The notes: a model not told the origin generated them from the letters alone. A stretch of 64,000 bases of DNA from Ornithinibacillus halophilus (GCF_900129485.1 NZ_FQVW01000002.1:62001-126000); one strand, 5' to 3'. Positions 28,439 through 37,989 are shown, counted from the stretch's first letter. Made by a program: numbers and translations.

Positions 28439-28579
28439 TTAGCTAGAAAATTTAATAAGATGACTGAGTCCTCTGTTATAAATTTCCTTTTTTATGAGCA
28501 ACACAAAATCAGGGCTTAGATTTAATTCATTTGCTTTATGATAGGATTCAATCAATAATTCATCGGACAAATGCTCCAT
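28439..28579 (-). CDS. sda: Sporulation checkpoint protein Sda
   Basis: A 46-residue protein reading [20 protein letters not shown] at its N-terminus and ending SHLIKFSS, matching the Sda helical hairpin. Sda inhibits the sporulation kinase KinA when replication is perturbed. GAGGAGG lies about 8 bases before the ATG and a terminator follows. Upstream is a cluster of DnaA-box-like sequences, consistent with the DnaA control of sda known in B. subtilis. Position next to yqeG is also as I recall for B. subtilis. Confidence 0.92.
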   Translation of the reverse strand: MEHLSDELLIESYHKANELNLSPDFVLLIKKEIYNRGLSHLIKFSS

Positions 28580-28670
28580 AAATGAAGCCCTCCTCAATCT
28601 ATTAGCAATTTGCTAGAGTTAATTTGTATTAATAACTTATCATGATTCAAATATTGACACAAGGCCACAG

Positions 28671-28779
28671 TTATCTACACCCATATGTAGATAACTTGTG
28701 TATAAATACCTAAATTATCCAGTAATCGTTGATTTACCAATATGTATAATTGTGGAAACTGTTGATAGAGTTATCCACA
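28671..28779. promoter_or_regulatory. DnaA-box cluster upstream of sda
   Basis: One perfect DnaA box TTATCCACA at 28771-28779 and near matches at 28671-28679 (TTATCTACA), 28686-28694 (TGTAGATAA, opposite strand), 28697-28705 (TGTGTATAA, opposite strand) and 28715-28723 (TTATCCAGT). They lie 90-200 bases upstream of the sda start. The rest of the 28580-29017 gap is AT-rich and must also hold the yqeG promoter, which I could not place. Confidence 0.7.
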
Positions 28780-29017
28780 GTTCGTAAATTGTAGGTATTT
28801 GTCGAACGATTTTACAAGTTTTTTAGCAATTTTACATATTTCAACGTAGTTTTTAGCATATACATATAATTTTGCTATCTATAAATAGTTATTATAGGAT
28901 TGACTTATATTGTATAATACTCAGGTATGATAATTTTTCGTTTGATACATATAGACATTCCCGTATGCCAATACATACAAACCGGGACTTAATCTGAAAT
29001 AATTAATTGAGGTGTAG

Positions 29018-29539
29018 ATGTTGCTTAAGAAATTTTTGCCAAATGAACATGTGAAAAGTATTTTCGAGATTAAACCATCTCTACTAAAAGAAAAAGGAAT
29101 TAAAGGTATTATTACTGATTTAGACAATACGTTAGTTGCATGGGATGTGAGGTCTGCAACTCCAGAGGTAATCGAATGGTTTCAATCAATGAAAGATCAT
29201 GATATAAAGGTTACTATTATTTCAAATAATAAAGAAGAACGTGTGAAGTTTTTCTCTGAGCCTCTTGGGTCTCCATATGTATTTAGTGCAAGGAAACCTC
29301 TTAGACGTGCGTTTAAGAAAGCAGCAGTAGAAATGGGCTTAGAAAGAGAAGAAATTGTTGTCATAGGCGATCAGTTATTAACTGATGTACTTGGAGGAAA
29401 CTCCGCAGGGTTATATACGATATTGGTTGTTCCTATTGTTGAGACGGATGAGAAAATAACAAGAATTAATCGCACAATAGAACGAAGAATTTTACGGTAC
29501 TTTCGTAAAAAAGGCAAGATTACATGGGAGGAAAAATAA
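29018..29539 (+). CDS. yqeG: YqeG-family HAD-type phosphatase
   Basis: A 173-residue HAD superfamily IIIA phosphatase. The catalytic motif ITDLDNTLVAWD (aspartates at residues 34 and 36) and the motif III/IV region VIGDQLLTDVLGGNSAG are intact. The substrate is unknown. It heads an eight-gene run and its stop overlaps the yqeH start (TAATG). The start could also be the TTG immediately after the chosen ATG, since GAGGTG is very close to the ATG. Confidence 0.92.
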   Translation: MLLKKFLPNEHVKSIFEIKPSLLKEKGIKGIITDLDNTLVAWDVRSATPEVIEWFQSMKDHDIKVTIISNNKEERVKFFSEPLGSPYVFSARKPLRRAFKKAAVEMGLEREEIVVIGDQLLTDVLGGNSAGLYTILVVPIVETDEKITRINRTIERRILRYFRKKGKITWEEK

Positions 29540-30636
29540 TGGATATAATTTATTGCCAGGGTTGTGGTGCTGAAATCCAATCCACTAATCCTAATGAAGT
29601 TGGGTATACACCTAAATCTTCTTTAGAGAAAGAGAATATATTATGTAAAAGATGCTTTCGATTAAAGCATTATAATGAAATACAGGACGTTTCTATTACA
29701 GATGATGATTTTCTAAAAATGGTTAGTTCTATTCAACAAAAAGAAGGACTAGTTGTACATGTTATTGATATTTTTGATGTGAATGGTAGCATGATTAAAA
29801 GCTTGCCAAGAATTGTCGGAAATAATCCTATTTTACTTGTTGGTAATAAAATGGATTTGTTGCCAAAATCTACAAATCAACGTAAACTAATACAATGGTT
29901 ACGTTCTTCAGCAAAAGAGGCTGGAATTAAGGTAGAAGATGTGTTTCTAATCTCTTCTATGAAAGGTCATGGAATAGAAGAACTAACAGAGCAAATGGAA
30001 GCCTACCGAAAAGGGAAAGATGTCTATATAGTCGGAACTACTAATGTAGGAAAATCTACCTTTATCAATCGTTTAATTAAGCAATCTGTTGGTGTTGACG
30101 AAGTAATCACAACTTCCTATTTCCCAGGAACAACATTAGGGTTTATCGAAATACCTTTAGATGATAATAGTGCGTTAATTGATACGCCAGGAATTGTGAA
30201 CAAACAACAAATAGCCCATTATATTTCTGACAGGGATTTAAAAATGATTACACCTAACAAGGAGATAAAACCAAGGGTGTATCAATTAAATGAAGAACAA
30301 ACATTATTCTTTGGTGGATTAGCCCGATTAGATTTTATTAAAGGGGATCGCCAATCTTTCGTTTGTTACTTTTCAAATCAACTAAATATTCACCGAACCA
30401 AACTGGAAAAAGCAGATGATTTGTATGAAAAGCATGTTGGCGATTTGTTGTCACCACCAGATGAAGAAAGCATGCAATCTTTACCGAAATTAGTACCTCA
30501 ATCCTTCAAAATATCAAATGAAAAAACAGACATTGTATTTCCGGGATTAGGATGGGTTAGCGTATCGGGGAATGTAACAGTGGAAGTACACAGCCCTAAA
30601 GGTGTTCATGCATCAATTAGAAAATCATTAATATAG
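29539..30636 (+). CDS. yqeH: Ribosome biogenesis GTPase YqeH
   Basis: A 365-residue circularly permuted GTPase needed for 30S subunit assembly. An N-terminal treble-clef zinc finger (YCQGCGAEIQ, then LCKRCFRLKHYNEI) precedes GTPase motifs in permuted order: G4 NKMD near residue 110, G5 SSMKGHG near 147, G1 GTTNVGKSTFINRL near 170, G3 DTPG near 216. The ATG at 29539 follows GGGAGG by about 8 bases, giving the family length; an in-frame ATG at 29524 overlaps that site. Confidence 0.96.
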   Translation: MDIIYCQGCGAEIQSTNPNEVGYTPKSSLEKENILCKRCFRLKHYNEIQDVSITDDDFLKMVSSIQQKEGLVVHVIDIFDVNGSMIKSLPRIVGNNPILLVGNKMDLLPKSTNQRKLIQWLRSSAKEAGIKVEDVFLISSMKGHGIEELTEQMEAYRKGKDVYIVGTTNVGKSTFINRLIKQSVGVDEVITTSYFPGTTLGFIEIPLDDNSALIDTPGIVNKQQIAHYISDRDLKMITPNKEIKPRVYQLNEEQTLFFGGLARLDFIKGDRQSFVCYFSNQLNIHRTKLEKADDLYEKHVGDLLSPPDEESMQSLPKLVPQSFKISNEKTDIVFPGLGWVSVSGNVTVEVHSPKGVHASIRKSLI

Positions 30637-30645
30637 GTGATAATT

Positions 30646-31485
30646 ATGCAATTGAAATTAGGTCTAATAGGCTATCCAATCACACATTCGTTATCACCTT
30701 GGATACATCGTCAATTTCTTGATAAAACTAATAGTAACGGAACATACGACCTTTATGAAATAAAGCCAGAGGATTTTGATGTACAAATAAAAGAATTTTT
30801 ACAGTCTAATCTAGATGGGTTTAATGTAACTGTTCCTTTTAAACAAAAAATCATACCATATTTGGATTATTTAGATAGACAAGCTGATGAAATTGGTGCA
30901 GTAAATACTGTGAGGAAGAAGAACGGGAAGTGGGTTGGTTATAATACAGATGGATTAGGATATGTGAACTCCCTTCAACACCACTTTCCAGATTTCTTTA
31001 AGGAAAAGTCGAAACGAATCGTAATACTCGGTGCTGGGGGCGCTGCTAGAAGTATCTATTTTGCGCTAAATCAATTCGGTTTTTCAACGATTGACCTTGC
31101 CAATCGGACAATGGAGAGAGCAACAAGTTTATTGGAGTTGAAGTCAGAGCATACGAGTACTTCAATTCTCTCAATTAAAGAGACAGAAGAAGTAGTAAGT
31201 CATTATGATCTAGTTATTCAAACAACTTCGGTTGGTATGAAGCCTTATCCAAATAATTCCATCATCCAACTTGACCATGTCAAACAAGGAAGTATTTTCA
31301 GTGATATCGTCTATCAACCGATTTTTACAAACTTCTTACAGCTCGCTCAGCAAAAAGGAGCACAAATTCATTATGGACATACGATGTTGCTATATCAAGC
31401 AAAACTCGCGTTTGAGTTATGGAGCAACCACAAAGTACCAATGGAAGGGCTAGAAGATACACTTAAAAACATCCTGGAGGGATAA
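30646..31485 (+). CDS. aroE: Shikimate dehydrogenase
   Basis: A 279-residue NADP-dependent shikimate dehydrogenase, the fourth step of chorismate synthesis. The shikimate-binding serine pair is in THSLSPWIH, the catalytic lysine in NVTVPFKQKI, and the NADP Rossmann loop in ILGAGGAARSI. The ATG at 30646 follows AGGTGA; an in-frame GTG abutting the yqeH stop at 30637 is less likely. It lies in the yqeG-yqeM run as in B. subtilis. Confidence 0.95.
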   Translation: MQLKLGLIGYPITHSLSPWIHRQFLDKTNSNGTYDLYEIKPEDFDVQIKEFLQSNLDGFNVTVPFKQKIIPYLDYLDRQADEIGAVNTVRKKNGKWVGYNTDGLGYVNSLQHHFPDFFKEKSKRIVILGAGGAARSIYFALNQFGFSTIDLANRTMERATSLLELKSEHTSTSILSIKETEEVVSHYDLVIQTTSVGMKPYPNNSIIQLDHVKQGSIFSDIVYQPIFTNFLQLAQQKGAQIHYGHTMLLYQAKLAFELWSNHKVPMEGLEDTLKNILEG

Positions 31486-31487
31486 AA

Positions 31488-31778
31488 TTGTTAACTGGTA
31501 AACAAAAAAGATATTTACGTTCAGAAGCTCATCACTTGAAACCAATATTTCAAGTTGGAAAAGATGGAGTAAATGAAAATATGATCGTTCAAATTAATGA
31601 GGCATTAGAAAAAAGAGAACTAATAAAGGTTAGTATATTGCAAAATTGTTTAGAGGATAAAGATACTGTTGCTGAACAATTGCAAGAAGGAACGAATGCA
31701 GAAATTGTTCAAATCATCGGTAATAATATTGTGCTATACAAAGAATCTGTAGAACATAAAAAGATTCAATTGCCATAA
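31488..31778 (+). CDS. yhbY: YhbY-type CRM-domain RNA-binding protein (YqeI)
   Basis: A 96-residue single CRM-domain protein associated with pre-50S ribosomes. The signature KQKRYLRSEAHHLKPIFQVG, with the GKDGV (GxxG-type) loop, is visible. The start is TTG at 31488 with GGAGG 8 bases upstream; the Shine-Dalgarno lies inside the end of aroE, so translation is probably coupled. Confidence 0.93.
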   Translation: MLTGKQKRYLRSEAHHLKPIFQVGKDGVNENMIVQINEALEKRELIKVSILQNCLEDKDTVAEQLQEGTNAEIVQIIGNNIVLYKESVEHKKIQLP

Positions 31779-31787
31779 GGAGTAATT

Positions 31788-32354
31788 ATGAAACGTATCG
31801 GTATATTAGGTGGCACATTTGATCCACCTCATATTGGACATCTAATTATAGCTGAAGAAGTTCGTCAACAATTGCAACTTGAAGAAGTTTGGTTTATCCC
31901 AACGTATGAACCTCCACATAAAAAAGAGGCTAGTATTGGGGCGGATCACCGTATCCATATGATCAACAATGCAATTAAGGGAAATGCTGCCTTTAGGTTG
32001 AATACGATCGAAATTGAACGCCATGGAAAATCATATACAATTGATACGATTAAAGCGTTACAACAAAGTCATAAGGATACCGAATTCTTTTTTATTATCG
32101 GTGCCGATATGGTTGAGTATTTAGCGAATTGGTCTAAAATTGATGAGTTAGTTGAGATGATTACTTTTGTTGGAGTGAAAAGACCTGGGTATCAATTAAA
32201 AACAACTTATCCAATTATTGAGGTAGAAGTACCCTTCATTGAAGTATCATCAACTACCATCAGAAAAAGATTTGCAAATAAACAATCTGTTAAGTATTTA
32301 ATTCCAGAATCTGTGTATATGTATATTAAGGAGTATCAATTGTATGGAAATTAA
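31788..32354 (+). CDS. nadD: Nicotinate-nucleotide adenylyltransferase
   Basis: A 188-residue nucleotidyltransferase that converts nicotinate mononucleotide to deamido-NAD. The HxGH motif is in GGTFDPPHIGHL (residues 8-19) and the C-terminal ATP-binding motif is SSTTIRKRF. It overlaps yqeK by 11 bases. Confidence 0.96.
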   Translation: MKRIGILGGTFDPPHIGHLIIAEEVRQQLQLEEVWFIPTYEPPHKKEASIGADHRIHMINNAIKGNAAFRLNTIEIERHGKSYTIDTIKALQQSHKDTEFFFIIGADMVEYLANWSKIDELVEMITFVGVKRPGYQLKTTYPIIEVEVPFIEVSSTTIRKRFANKQSVKYLIPESVYMYIKEYQLYGN

Positions 32355-32916
32355 AGAAGCAACTACAATTGTAGAAAAATATTTAACGAAATCACGATTT
32401 GAACATACTTTACGTGTCGCAAAAACTGCAAAAGAGTTAGCAGGGAAATATGGCGTGGATCAAGAAAAGGCAGAATTAGCTGCAATTTTTCACGATTATT
32501 GTAAGTATCGTCCATTAGATGAAATGCGTAGAATAATTGAAGAATCTTACTTACCGAAGGATTTATTACATTTTCACCACGAACTTTGGCATGGGCCAGT
32601 CGCATCGTTGTTAATAGAGCGAGAATATGGGATAACGGATAGTAGTATAAAAGATGCGATCTTTTATCATACAACAGGGCGAGCGAACATGAGTGATATG
32701 GAACTCGTGCTATTTGTTGCAGATTATATCGAACCGGGAAGAGACTTTCCTGGATTAGATGAAGTAAGAGAAACAGCAAAAAAAGATTTAATTCATGCTG
32801 CATGGCTTATTTCAAGGAATACGATACGATTTTTAATGGATAAGGGCCACACGATTTATCCGGATAGTTTTCATTCCTATAATGATTTAACGAAACGTGT
32901 AAATGGAGGTAATTAA
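32344..32916 (+). CDS. yqeK: YqeK, HD-domain symmetrical Ap4A hydrolase
   Basis: A 190-residue HD-domain phosphohydrolase. Family members split diadenosine tetraphosphate symmetrically. The metal-binding pattern is H in RFEHTLRVAKTAK, HD in AAIFHDYCKYRP, and later FHHELWHGPVAS and DAIFYHTTGR. AAGGAG, inside the end of nadD, lies 9 bases before the ATG. Confidence 0.94.
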   Translation: MEIKEATTIVEKYLTKSRFEHTLRVAKTAKELAGKYGVDQEKAELAAIFHDYCKYRPLDEMRRIIEESYLPKDLLHFHHELWHGPVASLLIEREYGITDSSIKDAIFYHTTGRANMSDMELVLFVADYIEPGRDFPGLDEVRETAKKDLIHAAWLISRNTIRFLMDKGHTIYPDSFHSYNDLTKRVNGGN

Positions 32917-32920
32917 TTAG

Positions 32921-33274
32921 ATGGAAGTTAAAGATATATTACATTTGGCAGTAGAAGCATGTGACGATAAACGAGCAGAAGATATCATCGCATTAGATAT
33001 GGATCAAGTTTCAATGATTGCAGATTACTTTTTAATCTGTCATGGAAGCAATGAACGACAAGTACAAGCGATTGCTCGTTCTATTAAAGAGAAAATGGAT
33101 GAACATGATATCCCAGTAAAAAGAATAGAAGGACTGGAGCATGCAAGATGGGTGCTTGTTGACCTAGGAGATATTGTATGTCATGTTTTCCATAAGGAAG
33201 AGCGCACTTATTATAATATTGAACGATTATGGGGAGATGCTTCTCAAGTTCCAATTCAAGTAGGGAATGACTAA
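32921..33274 (+). CDS. rsfS: Ribosome silencing factor RsfS
   Basis: A 117-residue RsfS/Iojap protein that binds uL14 and blocks subunit joining. Conserved stretches are DYFLICHGSNERQVQAIA and WVLVDLGDIVCHVFHKEERTYYNIERLW. GGAGG lies 12 bases upstream. It sits between yqeK and yqeM with 2-4 base gaps. Confidence 0.95.
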   Translation: MEVKDILHLAVEACDDKRAEDIIALDMDQVSMIADYFLICHGSNERQVQAIARSIKEKMDEHDIPVKRIEGLEHARWVLVDLGDIVCHVFHKEERTYYNIERLWGDASQVPIQVGND

Positions 33275-33276
33275 TA

Positions 33277-34020
33277 ATGGCATATCAGCATATGGCCTTA
33301 CTATATGATCAGTTAATGGAAGATGCGCCTTACGATCAATGGGTAAAGTTTACGGAACAAATACTTGAACATTATCAAAAAGATGTAAAAAAGATAGCCG
33401 ACTTAGGATGTGGAACTGGAGAAATTACAATCAAGCTTGCTCTTGAAGGGTATGATATTACGGGTGTTGATAATTCATCAGAAATGTTATCATTAGCCGA
33501 ACAGAAAGCTAGTAATGCTAACGTAAATATCAATTGGTTACATCAAGATTTAACTGAATTAACAGGTTTAAATGAGTTAGATGTGGCTGTCAGTTATTGT
33601 GATGTCATCAACTATATTCCAGAAGAAGCGGATTTGACACGTGTCTTTAAACGAGTGTATGATTCGCTGGAAAAAGATGGGGTATTTATTTTTGATGTGC
33701 ATTCGCTTTATCATGTGGAAAACCATCTAGTGAATCAAACATTTGCAGATGTAACAGATGACGCCTCCTACATTTGGTTTTGTGTGGAAGGGGAAACTCC
33801 AGGTGAAATGTATCATGAATTAACGTTTTTTGCTCGGGAAGACAATACATATAAACGTTTTGATGAAACACATCATCAACGGACCTATCCAATAGAACAT
33901 TATAAGAAGTTATTGAAGGACGTAGGTTTTGATAAGGTACATATTTATGGTGATTTTTCCATTGAGGAAGATAGTTATAGTGATACGACAGAAAGAATAT
34001 TTGTTGTAGCTGAAAAATAA
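33277..34020 (+). CDS. yqeM: Class I SAM-dependent methyltransferase YqeM
   Basis: A 247-residue methyltransferase. The SAM-binding motif I IADLGCGTGEITIKL is at about residues 41-55, motif II is ITGVDNSSEML, and the post-motif region is AVSYCDVINYI. The substrate is not known; its constant association with rsfS suggests a link with translation or cofactor metabolism, which is inference. It is the last gene of the operon. Confidence 0.9.
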   Translation: MAYQHMALLYDQLMEDAPYDQWVKFTEQILEHYQKDVKKIADLGCGTGEITIKLALEGYDITGVDNSSEMLSLAEQKASNANVNINWLHQDLTELTGLNELDVAVSYCDVINYIPEEADLTRVFKRVYDSLEKDGVFIFDVHSLYHVENHLVNQTFADVTDDASYIWFCVEGETPGEMYHELTFFAREDNTYKRFDETHHQRTYPIEHYKKLLKDVGFDKVHIYGDFSIEEDSYSDTTERIFVVAEK

Positions 34021-34048
34021 TCGAGAAACTAATTCTCGGTTATTTTTT
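34021..34048 (+). terminator. Terminator after yqeM
   Basis: TCGAGAA-actaa-TTCTCGG followed by TTATTTTTTA. Confidence 0.65.
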
Positions 34049-34145
34049 ATTGCAGGAAAATTGAAACGGATAGAGAATATATATTATTAGTAAACATTTT
34101 TCTATGTTTTTCTACAAAATCTTGTGAGAAGGATGTGGTAATTAG

Positions 34146-34730
34146 GTGATAGAGTTTATTAAGAAGTATGCAATTGTCCTCTTAGTTGGGTTTGTTATCG
34201 TTATATTACTTGTCATTAATGTTGATCGAAAGACAGAAGTAAGTGAACTTACTACGGTCGAAGAAATCTCCTCTACTATTAATTCTTCTGAAACTTCCCC
34301 CGTTGCTTCAACTCAAAAAATTCTCGTTGATATTAAAGGTTCGGTGCGTCATCCAGGCGTCTATGAAATGAATGAAGAAGATCGTGTCATTGATGTCCTA
34401 GAGAAAGCTGGTGGGTTTACAGAAAATGCGGAAGAAACCGTCATTAACCTCGCACAAAAGGTTTACGATGAAATGATTATTATTGTACCTAATAAGGGAG
34501 AGCAAACGGCTAGTAGTACTGGAGTAGGTGGAACTAGTAAAATTAGGCTAAACCACGCTTCCGTCGAGGAAATTCAATCATTAACTGGAATTGGTCCATC
34601 AAAAGCACAAGCCATCATTCAGTATCGAGAAGAAAATGGGCCATTTAAATCAGTAGATGAATTATTAAACGTATCTGGAATTGGGGAAAAAACATTAGAG
34701 GCCATTCGAGAAGACATTCATGTCCCATGA
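34146..34730 (+). CDS. comEA: Competence DNA receptor ComEA
   Basis: A 194-residue membrane-anchored double-stranded DNA receptor for transformation. The N-terminal transmembrane helix spans about residues 7-27, a flexible serine/threonine-rich linker follows, then an SLBB domain (IKGSVRHPGVYEM, about 63-120) and a C-terminal helix-hairpin-helix pair (LTGIGPSKAQAIIQYREE and VSGIGEKTLEAI). The start is GTG; the nearest purine-rich site (GAAGGA) is about 13 bases off, so the start is slightly uncertain. comER, which lies next to it in B. subtilis, is absent. Confidence 0.93.
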   Translation: MIEFIKKYAIVLLVGFVIVILLVINVDRKTEVSELTTVEEISSTINSSETSPVASTQKILVDIKGSVRHPGVYEMNEEDRVIDVLEKAGGFTENAEETVINLAQKVYDEMIIIVPNKGEQTASSTGVGGTSKIRLNHASVEEIQSLTGIGPSKAQAIIQYREENGPFKSVDELLNVSGIGEKTLEAIREDIHVP

Positions 34731-34794
34731 TTCCATTGACGAGTGTCGAATCAGGTCGTAAACTAGAAATAACTAGAGTAAAGGTGGTTATAAC

Positions 34795-35355
34795 ATGGAT
34801 AGAATATCATGGGATCAATATTTTATGGCACAGAGCCAATTATTAGCACTAAGAAGCACCTGTACTAGACTAATGGTTGGTGCAACTATAGTAAGGGATA
34901 AACGAATCATTGCAGGTGGATATAATGGAAGTGTGTCTGGAAGTGTTCATTGTGTTGATGATGGGTGTTATGTAATTGATGGGCATTGTGTTCGTACGGT
35001 TCATGCAGAAGCAAATGCACTCCTACAATGTGCAAAATTTGGGGTTCCAACTGATAATGCGGATATTTATGTCACCCACTTTCCATGTCTACAATGTTGC
35101 AAACAGCTCATCCAAAGTGGTATTAGAACGGTTTATTATGCAGAAGATTATAAAAATCACCCTTATGCTATTCAACTTTTTGAAGAAGCTGGTGTTAAGA
35201 TGAAAAAAGTAGAGTTAGACTACTTAACATTGGATACGAAACACCAAGAAAAAACAGAATATGTCCAGAAACTACTGAATAAATTAGAAACGCTTGAACG
35301 TGATGGGGAAGAAATACATGGATTAAAGAAACAAGCGGCTAGCTTATTCGAATAG
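34795..35355 (+). CDS. comEB: ComEB, dCMP-deaminase-family protein
   Basis: A 186-residue zinc-dependent deoxycytidylate deaminase family protein encoded in the comE operon. The zinc and proton-shuttle motif is VHAEANALLQ (about residues 66-75) and the second zinc motif is PCLQCC (about 98-103). It is not required for DNA uptake itself in B. subtilis. It ends 9 bases before comEC. Confidence 0.94.
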   Translation: MDRISWDQYFMAQSQLLALRSTCTRLMVGATIVRDKRIIAGGYNGSVSGSVHCVDDGCYVIDGHCVRTVHAEANALLQCAKFGVPTDNADIYVTHFPCLQCCKQLIQSGIRTVYYAEDYKNHPYAIQLFEEAGVKMKKVELDYLTLDTKHQEKTEYVQKLLNKLETLERDGEEIHGLKKQAASLFE

Positions 35356-35364
35356 GAAGATTTT

Positions 35365-37641
35365 ATGAAAGGGTACTGGCATATTGTAGCAATTACTATG
35401 GCGTTAAGTGCAATGTTCATTGTAACGGATCACATGTTATGGTTAGTGAGCTTACCGATCTTTTTATTAATCTTATACCTTCAAAAAAGGCTAGGGAAGA
35501 TTGCTTTCATTCTCTCCTTAGCCTCTATCCTTTTCTTCATTTTTTATATCCCTTCTGTAAAAGATTCCTCCGATGAATTCCAATTTACTAAGCCAATTAT
35601 TGGAAAAATTACAACTTCCATCCACCAATCTACTACAAATATTAACTTTCGAATTAAGGAAGAGTCGACAAATGAGCAAATCCAAGTAACGTATTTTACT
35701 TCAGATCAAGATTACGATCTAGTTGGTATTCAATATGGTGCTGTTTGTGAAATACAAGGTGATATAGAACCTGTAAATGGGGCAAGAAACCCAGGTGAAT
35801 TTGATTACAGCCACTATTTGTTAACGCAAGGAGTGTCACACCAGGTTATTATAGAGTCACTCTCTCAAATCAACTGTGAAACAAATACATCGATATTAAG
35901 TAGCATATTTTCTTTTAGGGATGTACTAAGAAAGAAGGTTAGTGAAGCATATAGTGAAGAAATAAGTGCATGGATTTATGCATTGGTACTAGGAGATGAT
36001 AGCCACCTATCTCAGGATATTATTGAGCTTTTTCAACGGTGGAGTTTATCTCATCTACTGGCGATATCAGGTCTTCATATCGGGATTATTATTTCTGTTG
36101 TGTTCTTTATTCTGGTGAAGTTAAATCTTTGTACGAAGGAAAGAGCATATAACGTTTTAGTTTTATTTCTTCCTTGTTATGCCCTTTTAGCTGGGGGAGA
36201 ACCATCCGTTTGGCGTGCTAGTCTCATGGTAATTTTTGTAATTCTCATGGCTAAATTTAAGTGGAAAACTAGTACGACTGATATTATCAGTATCGTCTTT
36301 ATATTCCTTTTAATTCTAAACCCACACTACATTTACCACATAGGATTTCAATTCTCTTTTATCGTTACATTTGCAATTCTTTTATCAAAGTCATGGATCT
36401 TGGAGTCAAATTCTATTTTTTGGCAAATGTTAAGAATTAGTTTCATCTCCCAAATGATCCTAATTCCGTTACAAGTTACTTATTTTTATTACATCCAACC
36501 ACTTTCCATATTATTAAACATGATAGTCGTTCCGTACTTTTCGTTAGTTTTTATCCCTCTATTATTTCTATTGTTTATTTTATCTCCATTTCATGTAATA
36601 ACAACTCATATTGCTACATTATTGGTAAAAATACATGAAAATTCTTTTCTCTCGCTATTAAAAATGATTGATTACCATTTGTCATTTCCATGGGTGGTTG
36701 GAAGTTTTCCTAACCTGATTATCGTTATTGTTTATTTTGTCATGGCTTTTTTATTGATGCATTTCATCAATCAAAACAAACTCTCACACGCTTTTAAACA
36801 GGGTGTCGGAATTGTTCTTTTAATAGTTGTCATTGTACTAAAACCCTATTTTTCCCCATATGGAACAGTTACGGTCCTTGACATTGGACAAGGAGATGCA
36901 ATTGTAATTGAATTACCTTATAGAAAAGGGGTAATTTTTATTGATGCTGGTGGGACTTTTTCTTTTGAAGATGGACAAGCGACAGATAAGGTATTTAAAC
37001 AAATAATCCGACCATTTTTATTTAAAAAGGGAATTAGCAAAATTGATGCAGTTTTTTTAAGTCATGAAGATGAGGATCATGTAGGTAGTGTTGATTTTAT
37101 GGTGGATAGCTTCATAATCGATACTATTTTTATAAGTGATAATTTTACGCTTTCAATGGAACAAGAGTCGCATTGGAAAAACAGTGGTACAGAGATAGTA
37201 AGAGTAGGAAAAGGAAATGTAGTTCATGTGAATTCCCAAGATTTTTACGTTATGGGAGGAAGTGAATCATATGGGAACTCAAATGATAATTCATTGGTGT
37301 TATTTTCAGAAATTGGAGGGAGGAAATGGCTCTTTACAGGGGATATTAGTAAACATGTCGAAAGAAACTTACTTTTGGATCACCCCGATTTAAAGGTAGA
37401 TGTACTTAAAGTAGCCCATCATGGCAGTAATACTTCAACAGACCCGACATTTATTAAGCAAATAGAACCTGATGTCGCACTAATCTCAGTCGGTGTGAAT
37501 AATATGTATGGACACCCATCCTATGAAGTGATCAACACGTTAGACGATGAAAACGTTCAAATTTTACGAACCGATCATGACGGAGCAATTATTTTTCATT
37601 ATACCAACGAAGCAGGAACATTTTATCGCTTCTTACCATAA
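35365..37641 (+). CDS. comEC: Competence DNA channel ComEC
   Basis: A 758-residue polytopic protein thought to form the channel for single-stranded DNA entry. N-terminal helices (about 1-65) and an OB-like segment (PVNGARNPGEFDYSHYLLTQ, about 132-151) precede the competence domain, with LLAISGLHIGIIISVVF near 230. The C-terminal metallo-beta-lactamase domain begins near 505 (VTVLDIGQGDAIVI) and has LSHEDEDHVGS (about 566-576) and VAHHGSNTST, metal-binding motifs consistent with nuclease activity. Confidence 0.95.
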   Translation: MKGYWHIVAITMALSAMFIVTDHMLWLVSLPIFLLILYLQKRLGKIAFILSLASILFFIFYIPSVKDSSDEFQFTKPIIGKITTSIHQSTTNINFRIKEESTNEQIQVTYFTSDQDYDLVGIQYGAVCEIQGDIEPVNGARNPGEFDYSHYLLTQGVSHQVIIESLSQINCETNTSILSSIFSFRDVLRKKVSEAYSEEISAWIYALVLGDDSHLSQDIIELFQRWSLSHLLAISGLHIGIIISVVFFILVKLNLCTKERAYNVLVLFLPCYALLAGGEPSVWRASLMVIFVILMAKFKWKTSTTDIISIVFIFLLILNPHYIYHIGFQFSFIVTFAILLSKSWILESNSIFWQMLRISFISQMILIPLQVTYFYYIQPLSILLNMIVVPYFSLVFIPLLFLLFILSPFHVITTHIATLLVKIHENSFLSLLKMIDYHLSFPWVVGSFPNLIIVIVYFVMAFLLMHFINQNKLSHAFKQGVGIVLLIVVIVLKPYFSPYGTVTVLDIGQGDAIVIELPYRKGVIFIDAGGTFSFEDGQATDKVFKQIIRPFLFKKGISKIDAVFLSHEDEDHVGSVDFMVDSFIIDTIFISDNFTLSMEQESHWKNSGTEIVRVGKGNVVHVNSQDFYVMGGSESYGNSNDNSLVLFSEIGGRKWLFTGDISKHVERNLLLDHPDLKVDVLKVAHHGSNTSTDPTFIKQIEPDVALISVGVNNMYGHPSYEVINTLDDENVQILRTDHDGAIIFHYTNEAGTFYRFLP

Positions 37642-37684
37642 GATAAGCTAGATAGACCTACAGAACGACAAAAAGCCATATAAA

Positions 37685-37716
37685 AAAGAGACTGCCATAT
37701 GTTCAGTCTCTTTATC
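37685..37716. terminator. Bidirectional terminator between comEC and yqzM
   Basis: AAAGAGACTG (37685-37694) pairs with CAGTCTCTTT (37704-37713), flanked by an A run on the left and TTTAT on the right. Confidence 0.8.
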
Positions 37717-37735
37717 TTATGTACCAATTTCGTTT

Positions 37736-37870
37736 TTAAGATCCAATAACGCTAATAACAACACCAATTGTAAAGATTAAAAAGAAGAATACAAATGAAA
37801 ATGCGAAACCTTTAATGGAATCGACGACGTCATTATTTTTTGATTGAACATCTTTTTCAAATTCGTTCAT
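37736..37870 (-). CDS. yqzM: YqzM-family small membrane protein
   Basis: A 44-residue protein beginning MNEFEKDVQSKNNDVVDSIK, followed by one hydrophobic helix (about residues 20-41) and ending ISVIGS. It matches B. subtilis YqzM in length and sequence and in location beside comEC. TAGGAGG lies just before the ATG; longer upstream frames lack a ribosome binding site. The function is unknown; the family belongs to spore formers, from recollection. Confidence 0.85.
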   Translation of the reverse strand: MNEFEKDVQSKNNDVVDSIKGFAFSFVFFFLIFTIGVVISVIGS

Positions 37871-37989
37871 AGCTACCCCTCCTATATTACTTATATTAGT
37901 ATAAATTAAAACGCAAAAAAAATCCATATAAGACATTGATTTGTCACAAAAATATCTCTCCATAATTAGAAAGACTTAACAACTATACT

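Noticed and set aside
34021-34145. comER expected upstream of comEA
   Set aside because: The gap is only 125 bases and non-coding; absence is recorded, but synteny of comER varies, so no finding was raised.
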